Source of the DNA: Cobetia sp. L2A1
GTDB taxonomy: Bacteria > Pseudomonadota > Gammaproteobacteria > Pseudomonadales > Halomonadaceae
DNA length: 64,000 nt
Assembly: GCF_009796845.1 (NCBI RefSeq)
Contig: NZ_CP047025.1
Coordinates: forward strand, 434,001-498,000
Direction: 5' to 3'
Below the pieces are notes generated by a model, which saw nothing but the letters and a program-made list of their open reading frames with translations, made no database searches and was not told the origin of the DNA. Positions 46,535 through 56,565 of the stretch are shown piece by piece (the first letter of the stretch is position 1; each line of letters starts with the position of its first letter). The translations under genes and the position numbers were made by a program.

Positions 46535-48544
46535 ATGCTTGGAAAACTGACATTAGAGGCGATTCCGTATCACGAGCCGATCATCGTGATCGTGCTCGCG
46601 GCGGTAATCCTCGGTGGTGCAGCCCTTGCCGGCCTCATCACCTATATGCGCAAGTGGACTTACCTGTGGACCGAGTGGCTGACGTCTGTCGACCACAAGA
46701 AGATTGGCATGATGTACATCATCGTGGCACTGGTGATGCTGATACGTGGTTTCTCCGATGCCATCATGATGCGTTCTCAGCAGATGCTGGCGTCCACGGG
46801 TGGTGAAGGTTATCTACCGCCAGAGCACTACGACCAGATCTTCACGGCTCACGGCGTGATCATGATCTTCTTCGTGGCGATGCCGTTCGTCATTGGTCTG
46901 ATCAACGTTGTCGTGCCGCTGCAGATTGGCGCACGTGATGTGGCGTTCCCGTTCCTGAACTCGCTGAGCTTCTGGCTGTTCGTGGTCGGCGTCATCCTGG
47001 TCAACATCTCACTGGGTCTGGGCGAATTCGCCAAGACCGGTTGGTTGGCCTATCCGCCGTTGTCGGGGGCTAACTACAGTCCTGGGGTCGGGGTGGATTA
47101 CTGGATATGGTCGTTGCAGATATCGGGTGTCGGTACCCTGCTGACAGGTGTCAACTTCGTCGCTACCATCCTCAAGATGCGTGCGCCGGGCATGAGCCTG
47201 ATGAAGATGCCGGTCTTTACCTGGACCGCACTGTGCGCCAACGTCCTGATCATCGCTGCGTTCCCGATTCTGACCGCTACCATCGCGATGCTGACGCTTG
47301 ATCGTTATCTTGATTTCCACTTCTTCACCAATGATCTTGGTGGAAACATGATGATGTACGTCAACCTCATCTGGGCCTGGGGCCATCCTGAGGTGTACAT
47401 CCTGGTGCTGCCGGTCTTCGGGGTGTTCTCTGAAGTCATCGCCACCTTCTCCAAGAAGAAGCTGTTCGGTTATACCTCACTGGTATGGGCGACCATCGTC
47501 ATCACGGTGCTGTCGTTCGTCGTCTGGTTGCACCACTTCTTCACCATGGGCGCTGGCGCAGATGTGAACGCCTTCTTCGGTATCGCGACGATGATCATCT
47601 CGATTCCGACAGGCGTGAAGATCTTCAACTGGCTGTTCACCATGTACCGCGGTCGTATCGAAATGACCACTCCGGTGCTGTGGACCCTCGGCTTCATGGT
47701 CACCTTCACCATCGGTGGCATGACCGGCGTTCTGTTGGCGGTACCGGGCGCGAACTATGTTCTGCATAACTCGCTGTTCCTGATCGCTCACTTCCATAAC
47801 GTCATCATCGGCGGCGTGGTCTTCGGTGCGATGGCCGGTATCACTTACTGGTTCCCGAAAGCGACCGGCTTCATGCTGTGCGAGAAGTGGGGCAAGCGCT
47901 CCTTCTGGTTCTGGATCGTCGGCTTCTACTTCGCCTTCATGCCGTTGTACATCCTTGGCTTCATGGGCATGACCCGTCGTCTGCAGCACGTCGACAACCC
48001 GCTGTGGGTGCCGTACCTGTACGTCGCCTTCTTCGGTGCGGTTCTCATCATGATCGGTATTGCCTGCACCGTGATCCAGATCGTGGTCAGTATCAAGAAC
48101 CGTAAGCAGCTGCAGGACACCACGGGCGATCTGTGGGGCGCGCGTACTCTGGAGTGGAGCACCACTTCTCCGGCGCCGTTCTACAACTTTGCTCATGAGC
48201 CGAAGATCAGTGCTCTCGATGAGTTCTGGGAAATGAAGGAACGTGGTATCGAGCAGGGCGACAAGAAGTCTTATGCGCCGATCCACATGCCGCGTAACGC
48301 TGCCGCTGGTGTCATCATTTCTGGCTTCAGCCTGGTCTTCGGCTTCGCGCTGATCTGGCACATCTGGTGGCTGGCCATTGTTGGTCTGGTGGGCATGATC
48401 GCTAGCTTCATCGTGCGTACCTTCAACTACGACACCGACTACTACGTGTCTGTCGAGGAAATCGAGCGTGTCGAGCGCGAAGGTCGCGAACGCCGCAGCC
48501 TGCCCGGCGCCCGTACACCAATTGACGTAGTGGTTGAGGGGTAA
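46535..48544 (+). CDS. cyoB: Cytochrome bo3 quinol oxidase subunit I
   Basis: 669-residue heme-copper oxidase core with about 15 membrane helices. It contains the CuB/cross-linked Tyr motif [20 protein letters not shown] (about 278), the HH pair in WLHHFFTMG (about 329) and the heme ligands in [12 protein letters not shown] (about 415). It reduces oxygen to water with quinol electrons and pumps protons. GAGGA, overlapping the cyoA end, serves as ribosome site; the genes are three bases apart. Confidence 0.96.
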   Translation: MLGKLTLEAIPYHEPIIVIVLAAVILGGAALAGLITYMRKWTYLWTEWLTSVDHKKIGMMYIIVALVMLIRGFSDAIMMRSQQMLASTGGEGYLPPEHYDQIFTAHGVIMIFFVAMPFVIGLINVVVPLQIGARDVAFPFLNSLSFWLFVVGVILVNISLGLGEFAKTGWLAYPPLSGANYSPGVGVDYWIWSLQISGVGTLLTGVNFVATILKMRAPGMSLMKMPVFTWTALCANVLIIAAFPILTATIAMLTLDRYLDFHFFTNDLGGNMMMYVNLIWAWGHPEVYILVLPVFGVFSEVIATFSKKKLFGYTSLVWATIVITVLSFVVWLHHFFTMGAGADVNAFFGIATMIISIPTGVKIFNWLFTMYRGRIEMTTPVLWTLGFMVTFTIGGMTGVLLAVPGANYVLHNSLFLIAHFHNVIIGGVVFGAMAGITYWFPKATGFMLCEKWGKRSFWFWIVGFYFAFMPLYILGFMGMTRRLQHVDNPLWVPYLYVAFFGAVLIMIGIACTVIQIVVSIKNRKQLQDTTGDLWGARTLEWSTTSPAPFYNFAHEPKISALDEFWEMKERGIEQGDKKSYAPIHMPRNAAAGVIISGFSLVFGFALIWHIWWLAIVGLVGMIASFIVRTFNYDTDYYVSVEEIERVEREGRERRSLPGARTPIDVVVEG

Positions 48545-48546
48545 TC

Positions 48547-49173
48547 ATGGCGAATAATGCAATGACATCTCATGATGAGGCGCATGGCGCCCATGATGAT
48601 CACGAGCATCACGATGCCAACGGCCTCAAGGTCTTCGGTTTCTGGCTCTATCTGCTGAGCGATTGCATCCTGTTCTCGATGCTATTCGCGGCTTATGTAG
48701 TCCTGAGTCAGGCCTATGCTGGCGGCCCGACAGGTGCTGACATCTTCGAGCTTGATTTCGTGTTGGTCGAAACGGCACTGCTGCTGGCATCGAGCTTCAC
48801 CTATGGCCTGGCAATGCTGGGCATGAACCGCGGAGACAGCTCCGCGGTAATCAAGTGGCTGATGGTCACCTTTGTCTGTGGTGCGGGCTTCATCGGGATG
48901 GAAATCTATGAATTCCATCACCTGATCGTGCATGACATGGGACCGGACAAGTCCGCGTTCCTGTCGGCCTTCTTCGCGTTGGTCGGGACTCACGGCCTGC
49001 ACGTGACCGTCGGTCTGATCTGGATGGCGCTGCTGATCATCCAGGTCAAGCAGAAAGGCCTGACTGAAGCGCACCGCGGTCGCCTGATGATGCTGAGCCT
49101 GTTCTGGCACTTCCTGGACGTTATCTGGATCTGTGTCTTTACCGTCGTCTACCTCACAGGAGTGATGCTATGA
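48547..49173 (+). CDS. cyoC: Cytochrome bo3 quinol oxidase subunit III
   Basis: 208-residue membrane subunit with five helices, as in E. coli CyoC. The family pattern includes [37 protein letters not shown] and the C-terminal [15 protein letters not shown]. The first 26 residues are unusually rich in His and Asp ([15 protein letters not shown]). GAGGGG precedes the ATG; the stop overlaps the cyoD start. Confidence 0.95.
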   Translation: MANNAMTSHDEAHGAHDDHEHHDANGLKVFGFWLYLLSDCILFSMLFAAYVVLSQAYAGGPTGADIFELDFVLVETALLLASSFTYGLAMLGMNRGDSSAVIKWLMVTFVCGAGFIGMEIYEFHHLIVHDMGPDKSAFLSAFFALVGTHGLHVTVGLIWMALLIIQVKQKGLTEAHRGRLMMLSLFWHFLDVIWICVFTVVYLTGVML

Positions 49174-49499
49174 GCCATTCCAACAACGATCACAATGACA
49201 GCCACGGCAGCGTCAAGCAGTATGTGACCGGTCTGATCCTGTCCATCATCCTCACCATCATCCCGTTCGGGATGGTGATGTTGATGGATGATCCGGGTGT
49301 TGGCGTGATCTGGGCCATCTTCGGTTTCGCCATTGCTCAGGTGTTCGTGCAGCTGTACTTCTTCCTGCACCTGGACGGCTCCAAGGAACAGAGCTGGAAC
49401 GTGCAGGCGCTACTGTTCACTCTGGTGGTCGTAGCTATCGTCGTTGGTGGTTCCATGTGGATCATGATCGAGTTGAATCAGAACATGATGCCCATCTGA
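49170..49499 (+). CDS. cyoD: Cytochrome bo3 quinol oxidase subunit IV
   Basis: 109-residue subunit with three helices (about 17-37, 45-66 and 77-99), matching CyoD in length; [18 protein letters not shown] is characteristic. It assists CuB assembly in subunit I in E. coli. The N-terminus again has a His/Asn/Asp-rich patch. AGGAG sits within the end of cyoC and the two genes overlap by four bases. Confidence 0.93.
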   Translation: MSHSNNDHNDSHGSVKQYVTGLILSIILTIIPFGMVMLMDDPGVGVIWAIFGFAIAQVFVQLYFFLHLDGSKEQSWNVQALLFTLVVVAIVVGGSMWIMIELNQNMMPI

Positions 49500-49503
49500 T
49501 AGC

Positions 49504-50367
49504 GTGAGCCTGATGATCAAGGACTACCTGCGTACCACCAAGCCGGGCATCATCTTCGGCAACCTCATCACCGTCAGTGGCGGGTTTTTCCTCGCCTCTG
49601 GTGGCGAGGTGGACTGGGCGCTGTTCATTGCCACCCTGGTTGGGGTGGCGATGATCGTGGCCTCGGGCTGTGTGTTCAACAACTGCATCGACCGCGACAT
49701 TGACCGTCACATGGCACGTACCCAGGGCCGCGCCCTGGTACTGGGCACTGTCTCGTTCAAGGGGGCACTTACCTTCGGGTGCGTGCTCGGGTTGATTGGC
49801 TTCTGGCTGCTGGCCGCGATGACCAATCTCATGGCGTTGATTGCCGTGGGGTTGGGCTTCGTGATCTATGTCGGCGCCTACAGCATGTGGCTGAAGCGCG
49901 GGTCTGTGTACGGCACGCTCATTGGCTCACTGTCCGGTGCTGCACCGCCAGTGGTCGGCTATCTCGCGGTGACCGGAGAGGTAGACATGGGTGCGCTGCT
50001 GCTGCTGATCATCTTCAGCATGTGGCAGATGCCGCATTCCTATGCGATTGCCATGTTTCGTGTCGAGGACTATCGGGCTGCCAATATTCCGGTCCTGCCG
50101 GTCGCGCGCGGCATGGATTATGCCAAGCGTGTGGTGATAGGCTACATCGCCGGTTTTCTTCCTGTGTCGCTGTTGCTGACACTGTGGGGCTATACCGGCA
50201 TGTGGTACCTGGTGGTCGTGACCATCGTATGCGGTTGGTGGTTGTATCTGGCAGTGTGGCGACTCAAGGGGCAGCCTGATGCTTCCTGGGCCCGCAAGTT
50301 GTTCGGATTTTCCATCATCGTCGTGATGGCACTCAGTCTGATGATGAGCCTGGATACCCAGTTATAA
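49504..50367 (+). CDS. cyoE: Protoheme IX farnesyltransferase
   Basis: 287-residue UbiA-superfamily prenyltransferase that makes heme O for the oxidase. Nine membrane helices; the Asp-rich site [15 protein letters not shown] (about 59-73) binds the prenyl diphosphate, and [20 protein letters not shown] is the family signature. The start is either GTG 49504 or ATG 49513; the latter aligns better with E. coli CyoE (which begins MMFKQYL). Last gene of the operon, closed by a strong terminator. Confidence 0.94.
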   Translation: MSLMIKDYLRTTKPGIIFGNLITVSGGFFLASGGEVDWALFIATLVGVAMIVASGCVFNNCIDRDIDRHMARTQGRALVLGTVSFKGALTFGCVLGLIGFWLLAAMTNLMALIAVGLGFVIYVGAYSMWLKRGSVYGTLIGSLSGAAPPVVGYLAVTGEVDMGALLLLIIFSMWQMPHSYAIAMFRVEDYRAANIPVLPVARGMDYAKRVVIGYIAGFLPVSLLLTLWGYTGMWYLVVVTIVCGWWLYLAVWRLKGQPDASWARKLFGFSIIVVMALSLMMSLDTQL

Positions 50368-50385
50368 TCCAGCGATAGAAGTACG

Positions 50386-50423
50386 AAAAATCCCGCCACC
50401 GGTTATCCGGTGGCGGGATTTTT
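50386..50423. terminator. Terminator between cyoE and gbcA
   Basis: 17-base perfect stem starting AAAAATCCCGCCACCGG, TTAT loop, and T run; A and T runs on both sides allow bidirectional action between these convergent genes. Confidence 0.95.
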
Positions 50424-50459
50424 TATGTCGCTATTTTTGTGTCCAAGTCAGGCCAGCCG

Positions 50460-51743
50460 TCACGCCAGTTGCAGGTGTTGCGGCTGTGCATCGCTCAGAG
50501 CCGCTTCTATCTGCTCGGAGTACCAATCCACGAAGTCGACGACACCGAACTCGTAGGTCGAGGAGTAGGGGCCGGGCTGATAGGCCTGAGAGTTGATGCC
50601 ACGCTGGTTCTCTTCGGCGAGACGACGATCCTGATCGTTGGTCGCGTCCCACACCTTGCGCAGGGTATCCAGATCGTAATCCACGCCTTCGACGGCATCG
50701 CGATGCACCAACCACTTGGTGGTGACGCGTGTCTTCTGTGCGCTGATGGGGTCGACGCGGAAGACCACCGCATGATCACCCATGAAGTGATTCCAGGAGT
50801 TGGGCAGGTTGAGAATGCGCAACGAGCCCATGTCAGCACTTTTCAAGCGCCCCATCAGTTTCTGGCTGGCGACTCGTCCGTCTTGAGTCATCGAGAACGT
50901 ACCTTCCAGCAATGGCGTACGTGTCATGCGATTGCGACGACCGAAGCGCACCAATTGGTACGGCACCTTTTCGGCGTCCCAGTCGGCTTGCTTGCGTGCG
51001 ACCAATTCCTTGTAGGCCAGAGTGGCACGCGGGTCATCGGTATCATCGAATTCCTGTAGCGAGTTCAGCAGCTCCGGGTGCGCACCATTGCAGTGGTAGC
51101 ACTCACGATTGTTCTCGACCACCAGCTTCCAGTTGGCATCCTCGACGATGGAGGAGGTGCACGCCACCTTGGTGTTCTCCATGTCATAAGGCTTCAAATA
51201 GAATTCGAGTGTCTTGAAGAACGGCTCGGCATTGGCAGGTTGCTGCGAAAGATTGATGAACAGCATGCCACCTGCACAGCGCACATGGACCGGATGCAGA
51301 CCGAACTCCTTGGTGTCGAAGTCCGTTCCCATATCGGAGCCGGCAAACAGCAGGCGACCGTCCAGCTCATAGGTCCACTGATGGTAGCCGCAGACCAGCT
51401 TGGCTACCTTGCCGCGCTCGCTGGTACACAGGCGTGAACCACGATGACGGCAGACGTTGTGGAAGGCATGAATACTGTCGCCATCACCGCGCACGATGAT
51501 GATCGGATTGGCAGCCACGTCCAGCGTCATGAAACTGCCCTTGGCGGGTATTTCACTACTGACCCCGACAAACAGCCATTCCTTGGCGAAGATCTCTTTC
51601 ATGTCGAGTGCGAATAGCCGTTCGTCGTTATAGAAAGGCTGCGGCAGGCTGAAGCCGGCTCGCCGTTCACTCAGCAACCGCGCGGCGGCCTCACGTACTG
51701 CCTGCTGTTGCTGGTCCTGAGCGTGTTCCAATAGATCGCTCAT
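50460..51743 (-). CDS. gbcA: Glycine betaine monooxygenase, Rieske subunit GbcA
   Basis: 427-residue Rieske non-heme iron oxygenase that removes one methyl group of glycine betaine, giving dimethylglycine and formaldehyde. The Rieske ligands are in VCRHRGSRLC and VCGYHQWTYELDG (about 95-120); the mononuclear iron site is in ENNRECYHCNGAHPELL (about 213). GAGGA precedes the ATG at 51743. It is divergent from its reductase gene gbcB, as in Pseudomonas. Close relatives act on carnitine or choline, but the gbcB/sox/dgc context favours betaine. Confidence 0.92.
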   Translation of the reverse strand: MSDLLEHAQDQQQQAVREAAARLLSERRAGFSLPQPFYNDERLFALDMKEIFAKEWLFVGVSSEIPAKGSFMTLDVAANPIIIVRGDGDSIHAFHNVCRHRGSRLCTSERGKVAKLVCGYHQWTYELDGRLLFAGSDMGTDFDTKEFGLHPVHVRCAGGMLFINLSQQPANAEPFFKTLEFYLKPYDMENTKVACTSSIVEDANWKLVVENNRECYHCNGAHPELLNSLQEFDDTDDPRATLAYKELVARKQADWDAEKVPYQLVRFGRRNRMTRTPLLEGTFSMTQDGRVASQKLMGRLKSADMGSLRILNLPNSWNHFMGDHAVVFRVDPISAQKTRVTTKWLVHRDAVEGVDYDLDTLRKVWDATNDQDRRLAEENQRGINSQAYQPGPYSSTYEFGVVDFVDWYSEQIEAALSDAQPQHLQLA

Positions 51744-52152
51744 CGCGTTGTCCTCGCACGGTCGATAGGCAGCGATATATCGCTGCCATCAAGAAGTCAG
51801 GAAAGAGTCTGGAGCAGACTGGTTGTTTTGGGGCAATGGCGGACATGTCGCAGGGCATCTAGGACGATTCGCCGCACATTTGAGGAGTGTGGCTGAGGTC
51901 GGCATTCGACCAATACCTGCCGACGACAATCAGTGACGTATTTCCGACGCATTGATGCGGTATTCAAGGGAGATGCGTTTTTTTGTCGCTGGCGGAGACC
52001 ACAGGCATGTTTCTGTCGTGGAGGGATAAACGCTCTGGCGGGCGTGATTCGACAATCTGCTGCATGTCCCGCCGTTGGCCGCGCGTACGGCGCACTACTC
52101 CAAGAATCGATAAGCCCAAGAATCGACAAGTCCAAGAACAAGCGAGGCCTTC
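51744..52152. promoter_or_regulatory. Divergent control region of gbcA and gbcB
   Basis: 409 bases. ATGTCGCA (TGTCGCAG at 51846-51853) and TGTCGCTG (51984-51991) resemble elements in front of glyA and the NhaC-type gene, and are candidates for GbdR binding. A 16-base tandem repeat (see next entry) ends just before the gbcB ribosome site. Confidence 0.55.
52100..52140 (+). repeat. 16-bp tandem repeat upstream of gbcB
   Basis: CCAAGAATCGAYAAGY units start at 52100, 52116 and (partial) 52132, so about 2.6 copies lie in the gbcB leader, four bases before the GAGG ribosome site. Confidence 0.88.
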
Positions 52153-53262
52153 ATGAGCGTGATCCCCAGCAATTTCAATCCGGTAACGACCCAGACCTGG
52201 AGCAATGGCCGTCACCGCGTGCGCTGCGTGAAGGTCATTCAGGAGACCTGGGACGTCCGTACCTTCTGCTTCATGGCTGAACAGCCGGTGATGTTCTTCT
52301 TCAAGCCGGGGCAGTTCGTTACCCTGGAGCTGGAGATAGATGCGCAGCAGATCATGCGTTCCTACACCATCTCAAGCTCGCCGTCGGTACCCTACAGCTT
52401 CTCGATCACGATCAAGCGCGTGCCGGGGGGGCTGGTATCCAACTGGCTGCACGACAATCTCAATGAGGGTGACGAGCTGGCAGTGCATGGCCCGGTCGGC
52501 AACTTCAACTGCATCGACTTCCCGGCAGAGCGCTTCCTGATGCTGTCCGGCGGCGTGGGTATCACACCGCTGATGTCGATGGCGCGCTGGTACTTCGATA
52601 CCAATGCCAATGTGGACATCTCCTTTGTGCACAGTGCGCGCAGCCCGCGCGACATCATCTTCTGGCGCCAGCTCGAGTTCATGGATTCCCGGGTGCCGGA
52701 ATTCAACATGCACATCATCTGCGAGCGCTTCGAGACCGGCCAGACCTGGTCTGGCTATCGCGGCTATTTGACCGAACCGATGCTGGAGATGATCACGCCA
52801 GACTTCATGGAGCGTGAAATCTTCTGTTGTGGCCCGACGCCCTACATGAACGCGATCAAGAATCTGCTGCGCCAGCGCGGCTTCGACATGAGCCGTTATC
52901 ACGAGGAATCCTTCGGTGCGACACCGGTCGAGGTAGAAGAAGATGCCATCGAGCAGGCTGAGCAAGCAGAGGTACAGGCTGAGGAGCTGGACCGCTCCGA
53001 CCTGACGCGTGTCGAGTTTTCCGCCACCGGCAAGTCGGTGCAGATCGCGCCGGGTGAGACCGTCCACGCAGCGGCGGCCAAGCTTGGTTTGCACATACCC
53101 AAGGCCTGCGGCATGGGCATCTGCGGTACCTGTCGCGTACAGAAAGTCTCCGGTGAGGTCGCGATGGAACACAACGGCGGTATCACGGATGAAGATGTCG
53201 CCGATGGCTTCATCCTGTCCTGTTGCAGCGTTCCCCAGGGGGACGTGGTGATCGATTACTGA
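52153..53262 (+). CDS. gbcB: Glycine betaine monooxygenase reductase GbcB
   Basis: 369-residue ferredoxin-NAD(P)H reductase type protein. The FAD motif is MRSYTISSSPSVP (about 65), the NAD(P)H site LSGGVGITPLMSMARWY (about 133) and CCGPTPYMNAIKNLL (about 225). The C-terminal plant-type 2Fe-2S domain has CGMGICGTC and a last Cys in ILSCCS. An acidic linker (VEEDAIEQAEQAEVQAEELD) joins the two parts. It supplies electrons to GbcA. GAGG five bases before ATG 52153. Divergent from gbcA. Confidence 0.93.
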   Translation: MSVIPSNFNPVTTQTWSNGRHRVRCVKVIQETWDVRTFCFMAEQPVMFFFKPGQFVTLELEIDAQQIMRSYTISSSPSVPYSFSITIKRVPGGLVSNWLHDNLNEGDELAVHGPVGNFNCIDFPAERFLMLSGGVGITPLMSMARWYFDTNANVDISFVHSARSPRDIIFWRQLEFMDSRVPEFNMHIICERFETGQTWSGYRGYLTEPMLEMITPDFMEREIFCCGPTPYMNAIKNLLRQRGFDMSRYHEESFGATPVEVEEDAIEQAEQAEVQAEELDRSDLTRVEFSATGKSVQIAPGETVHAAAAKLGLHIPKACGMGICGTCRVQKVSGEVAMEHNGGITDEDVADGFILSCCSVPQGDVVIDY

Positions 53263-53535
53263 GTTTCATCTCGACTCGCTCAGCCTGACTCAGCTCCTCA
53301 CAGTTTTCGGTATCGAGTCTCAAGAGGCAGAAGTGGGGCCGAGAGGCAGCAAGATGAAGCGGGGTCCCGAGGACAATCATTGCCAATGAATACCGTGCAA
53401 GTGCTTGGCATAAAGTCGTAGAAGATGTCGCATTCAGAGAAGTGAATGCCGCTGCCAGTCATCTGTAAAGGCCCGAGTCAGTTAGCGTGGGGGTACAACA
53501 AGTACAACTACAACTGGCTAATGGAGCAAAATCTC

Positions 53536-55059
53536 ATGACTCGGGATGTCGACGCACCGCAACGCCCCTCCCTGGCCATGGCCAGCTTGCCAATTGTGGC
53601 AACGCTGGCCGTACTGGCTCTGCAGCTCTTTGTATTTGGTGAATTCACGCCGCATGTGCCGCTGATCTGCGGCGTGGCGATGACCGCACTGGTCGGTTGG
53701 AAACTCGGCTACGGCTGGTCGGCCATGGAGGAGGGCATGATGCGCATCGTGCGTGTCGGACTGCCCTCCATTGCCATTCTCATCCTTGTCGGCATGACGG
53801 TCGGCGTGTGGATCGCCTCCGGCAGCGTGCCGATGATCATCTACTATGGCCTCAAGCTGATCTCGCCGGAGTACTTCCTGGCGGCGGCGATGCTGCTCTG
53901 TTCCGTGGTCTCGGTCACGCTCGGCACCAGCTGGGGCACCGTGGGTACCGTGGGTCTTGCGCTGATGGGCATCGGTGCCGGCTTTGGCATTCCGCCGTGG
54001 TGGACCGCAGGGGCAGTGGTCTCCGGCGCCTTCTTCGGTGACAAGGTCTCCCCGCTTTCTGACACCACCAATCTGGCACCCGCCGTGGCCGGTGTGAATC
54101 TGTTCGCGCACATTCGCAACATGATGCCCACCACCATCCCCTCGATGCTGATCGCTCTGGTCATCTACCTGGTCGCTGGCAACCTGCTGGCCGCCGGCAA
54201 GACACTGGATCTTGATCACATCAACGCGATTACCGAAGGGCTCTCCGGCGCCTTTGAATTCAATGCCTGGGTATTGACGCCGCCGCTGCTGGTGATGGGG
54301 CTGGCGATTGCGCGCATGCCGGCCTTGCCTGCGCTGTTCGTTGGGGTGGCTGCCGGAGCCGTTGTCGCCTTCGGGGTGCAGGGTGAGGCCATCAAGGCGT
54401 TGTTCGGTTACATGCAGAGTGGCTATACCTTGAATACTGGTGTCAGCGAGATCGACAGCCTGCTCAATCGCGGTGGATTGATGTCGATGGCCTGGGTCAT
54501 CCTGTTGGTGATGATCGCGCTGGCCTTCGGGGGACTGCTGGAAGTGATCGGCTGTCTTGAGTCGCTGTGCGCGGCGGTGCTCGTCAAGGTGCGCGGTATC
54601 TTCGGTCTGCAGGTGGCGGCCAGTTCCACCGCGGCATTGACCAATGTCATCGCGGGTGACCCCTACCTCTCCATCGCGCTACCGGGGCGCATGTATGCGC
54701 CGGTCTTCCGTGGTGAAGGTTACTCGACGCTCAATCTGTCACGCTCGCTGGAAGAAGGGGGCACCCTTGTCTCGCCGCTCGTACCCTGGAACGCCAGTGG
54801 TGCCGTGGTCATCAGCTCGCTCGGATTGGTCGCCAGCGGTGGCAGTTTCGAAGGGCTGCTCTACATCCCGCTGGCTTTCGCTTGCTGGTTGTCACCGTTG
54901 CTGGGGCTGCTGTACACCTTGTTTGGACGCTTCATCGTGCGAGCTGATGACGCCGAACGCGCCGAGTGGGCTGCCAAGGGCTACGCCGTCGTCTCACTGC
55001 AACAACTGAGAGATCAGGCCGCGGAAGACGCCATCAAGCCAGTGCCAGTGCGTGCTTGA
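53536..55059 (+). CDS. Na+/H+ antiporter, NhaC family
   Basis: 507-residue carrier with about 11-12 helices. Family-typical stretches are SVTLGTSWGTVGTVGLALMG (about 130), FFGDKVSPLSDTTNLAPA (about 170) and LSRSLEEGGTLVSPLVPWN (about 400). It should exchange protons for sodium or, as some NhaC relatives do, an organic acid or amine. The ATG at 53536 follows TGGAGC; the frame extends to 53446 without a ribosome site. TGTCGCAT and TGCCGCTG (53426, 53447) lie just upstream, suggesting control together with the betaine genes. Confidence 0.83.
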   Translation: MTRDVDAPQRPSLAMASLPIVATLAVLALQLFVFGEFTPHVPLICGVAMTALVGWKLGYGWSAMEEGMMRIVRVGLPSIAILILVGMTVGVWIASGSVPMIIYYGLKLISPEYFLAAAMLLCSVVSVTLGTSWGTVGTVGLALMGIGAGFGIPPWWTAGAVVSGAFFGDKVSPLSDTTNLAPAVAGVNLFAHIRNMMPTTIPSMLIALVIYLVAGNLLAAGKTLDLDHINAITEGLSGAFEFNAWVLTPPLLVMGLAIARMPALPALFVGVAAGAVVAFGVQGEAIKALFGYMQSGYTLNTGVSEIDSLLNRGGLMSMAWVILLVMIALAFGGLLEVIGCLESLCAAVLVKVRGIFGLQVAASSTAALTNVIAGDPYLSIALPGRMYAPVFRGEGYSTLNLSRSLEEGGTLVSPLVPWNASGAVVISSLGLVASGGSFEGLLYIPLAFACWLSPLLGLLYTLFGRFIVRADDAERAEWAAKGYAVVSLQQLRDQAAEDAIKPVPVRA

Positions 55060-55594
55060 AGATGGCGAGTGAGTATCTTTGATAGCCTGTCTGCCATCCG
55101 TTTCTGTCGAGCCAGAGGTGTGAAAGGATGATGCAGCTAGTCATTTATCGTCAGATCATGGATGGCAGTGTTCACCTCAGAGGACGGCGCAAACCATGTG
55201 GAGCGATGGTGCATCTCGTGACTACGCTTCATGTGTTGCCACAGGGAAGATGACGTGCAGGGAAGGAGGCCGCCTCGGGAAATCCCGAATAGCGGCACGG
55301 GTACCAAGTATCCGGTGCCATGGCTGATAGTCTTCTGCTTGCATACCCCTCAGCTGCATCTTGAGAGCGAGGGTCTTCCTGGGCCGGTTCGGGTCTGCCA
55401 CTACAGACCCGAACTCGTCAGAAATGGGTGATATCAAGACAAGGGAACGGTGCGTTATCTCCAGGCCGGGGGATCACGCCAGACAATAACAAGGCTATCT
55501 GCAACATCAGGAGGTACCGTGCTGTTCAAGCGTGACGACGGCATCAATACGTCACCCTTGCAGCACCGTAGTTTCTGGCAGGAAAAGTCCGACG
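55060..55594 (+). ncRNA. Candidate structured RNA region before an orphan terminator
   Basis: No convincing protein is encoded, yet the stretch is rich in hairpins: TCGGG-AAAT-CCCGA (about 55276-55290), GCACGGGTA with TATCCGGTGC (about 55297-55321), GTTCGGGTCTG with CAGACCCGAAC (55387-55397 and 55404-55414), and it ends in a strong terminator. A GTG at 55519 with AGGAGG before it opens a 40-codon frame that runs through the terminator stem. It may be a small RNA gene, or a long 3' untranslated region of the antiporter mRNA. Confidence 0.4.
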
Positions 55595-55627
55595 ACCACG
55601 CAAGCTTCACGCTTGCGTGGTTTTTTT
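55595..55627. terminator. Strong intrinsic terminator
   Basis: 11-base perfect stem ACCACGCAAGC with GCTTGCGTGGT, TTCAC loop, and eight T residues. It lies 535 bases after the antiporter stop codon. Confidence 0.95.
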
Positions 55628-55674
55628 ATGTGCGCGCTTAAGGCGGAAGGTGGGTCAGGGCGATGAAAAAACGC

Positions 55675-56565
55675 TCAGTCGGCCATCGCGCCAAGTGTCG
55701 CGAGCAGTACCGGTAGATAGATGAACGCCGCAAGCGTCGAGCAGAATACCAGTGTGGCAACGTATTCCGGTTCACGACCTGCCTTCTGGGCAAACATGTA
55801 GTTGTAGACCGCCACCGGCATGGCCATCTGCATGATCAGCACATTCAGAGCCAGTGGCGGCAGGCCCAGCAGGCTACCGATACCCCAGGCACAGGCGGCG
55901 GCAAAGGGGATGCGCAGCACACTGAAACCGACACCGGCGGCCAGATTCTTGACGCGAATGCTGGCAAGCGAAACGCCCAGCGTGATCAGCATCATCGGCA
56001 CGGTGAAGCCCGAGATCAGCTCAAGACTGTTGGCGACGAAGCGCGGCATGTGCACATCGCACAGCAGCATGGCGGTGGCGAGCATGCTGGCCCAGATGGT
56101 CGGTGAGCGTGAGATGCTGCGCAGCGGGTTACCGCTGGTACTGGCAAGCCAGGCGCCGAGCGTGAACTGCAAAAGCGACATGGTGACCATGATGGTAATG
56201 GCATAGGCAAAACCGCCCTGCCCGAAGGCATACAGCGAAACGGGCAGCCCCATGTTGCCGACGTTGGAGAACAGCAGCGGGGCGACGGCGACCTTCCAGG
56301 GTTTTCCGATCAGGCGCGCAAAGGGCCAACTCAGGGCCAGCAGTACACCCATCACGAGCAGTGTTGCCAGTCCGGTGCGCAGGAAGCTCGAATTGTCGAT
56401 CTCCGCGCTGCCCAGTGCATTCAGGATCAGCGCGGGGGTGCCGATATACAGCACTAGCTTGGTGACGAAGGCCATCGGGTATTCATGGCCCATTCTCACC
56501 CAGAAGAAACCGATGGCTGCACCACACAGCACCGGTGCCATCACCGCTAGCAGTTCCATCAGCAT
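55675..56565 (-). CDS. AEC-family transporter
   Basis: 296-residue carrier of the auxin efflux carrier family, with about ten helices in two five-helix halves. Typical features are LVLYIGTPALILNALG near residue 40 and NVGNMGLPVSLYAFG (about 105), the latter with the Asn-Pro-like crossover. Bacterial members export or import carboxylates, but the substrate cannot be told. The ATG at 56565 follows GGGGGATGAG; a TTG directly before it is in frame. Convergent with the structured RNA region. Confidence 0.82.
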   Translation of the reverse strand: MLMELLAVMAPVLCGAAIGFFWVRMGHEYPMAFVTKLVLYIGTPALILNALGSAEIDNSSFLRTGLATLLVMGVLLALSWPFARLIGKPWKVAVAPLLFSNVGNMGLPVSLYAFGQGGFAYAITIMVTMSLLQFTLGAWLASTSGNPLRSISRSPTIWASMLATAMLLCDVHMPRFVANSLELISGFTVPMMLITLGVSLASIRVKNLAAGVGFSVLRIPFAAACAWGIGSLLGLPPLALNVLIMQMAMPVAVYNYMFAQKAGREPEYVATLVFCSTLAAFIYLPVLLATLGAMAD

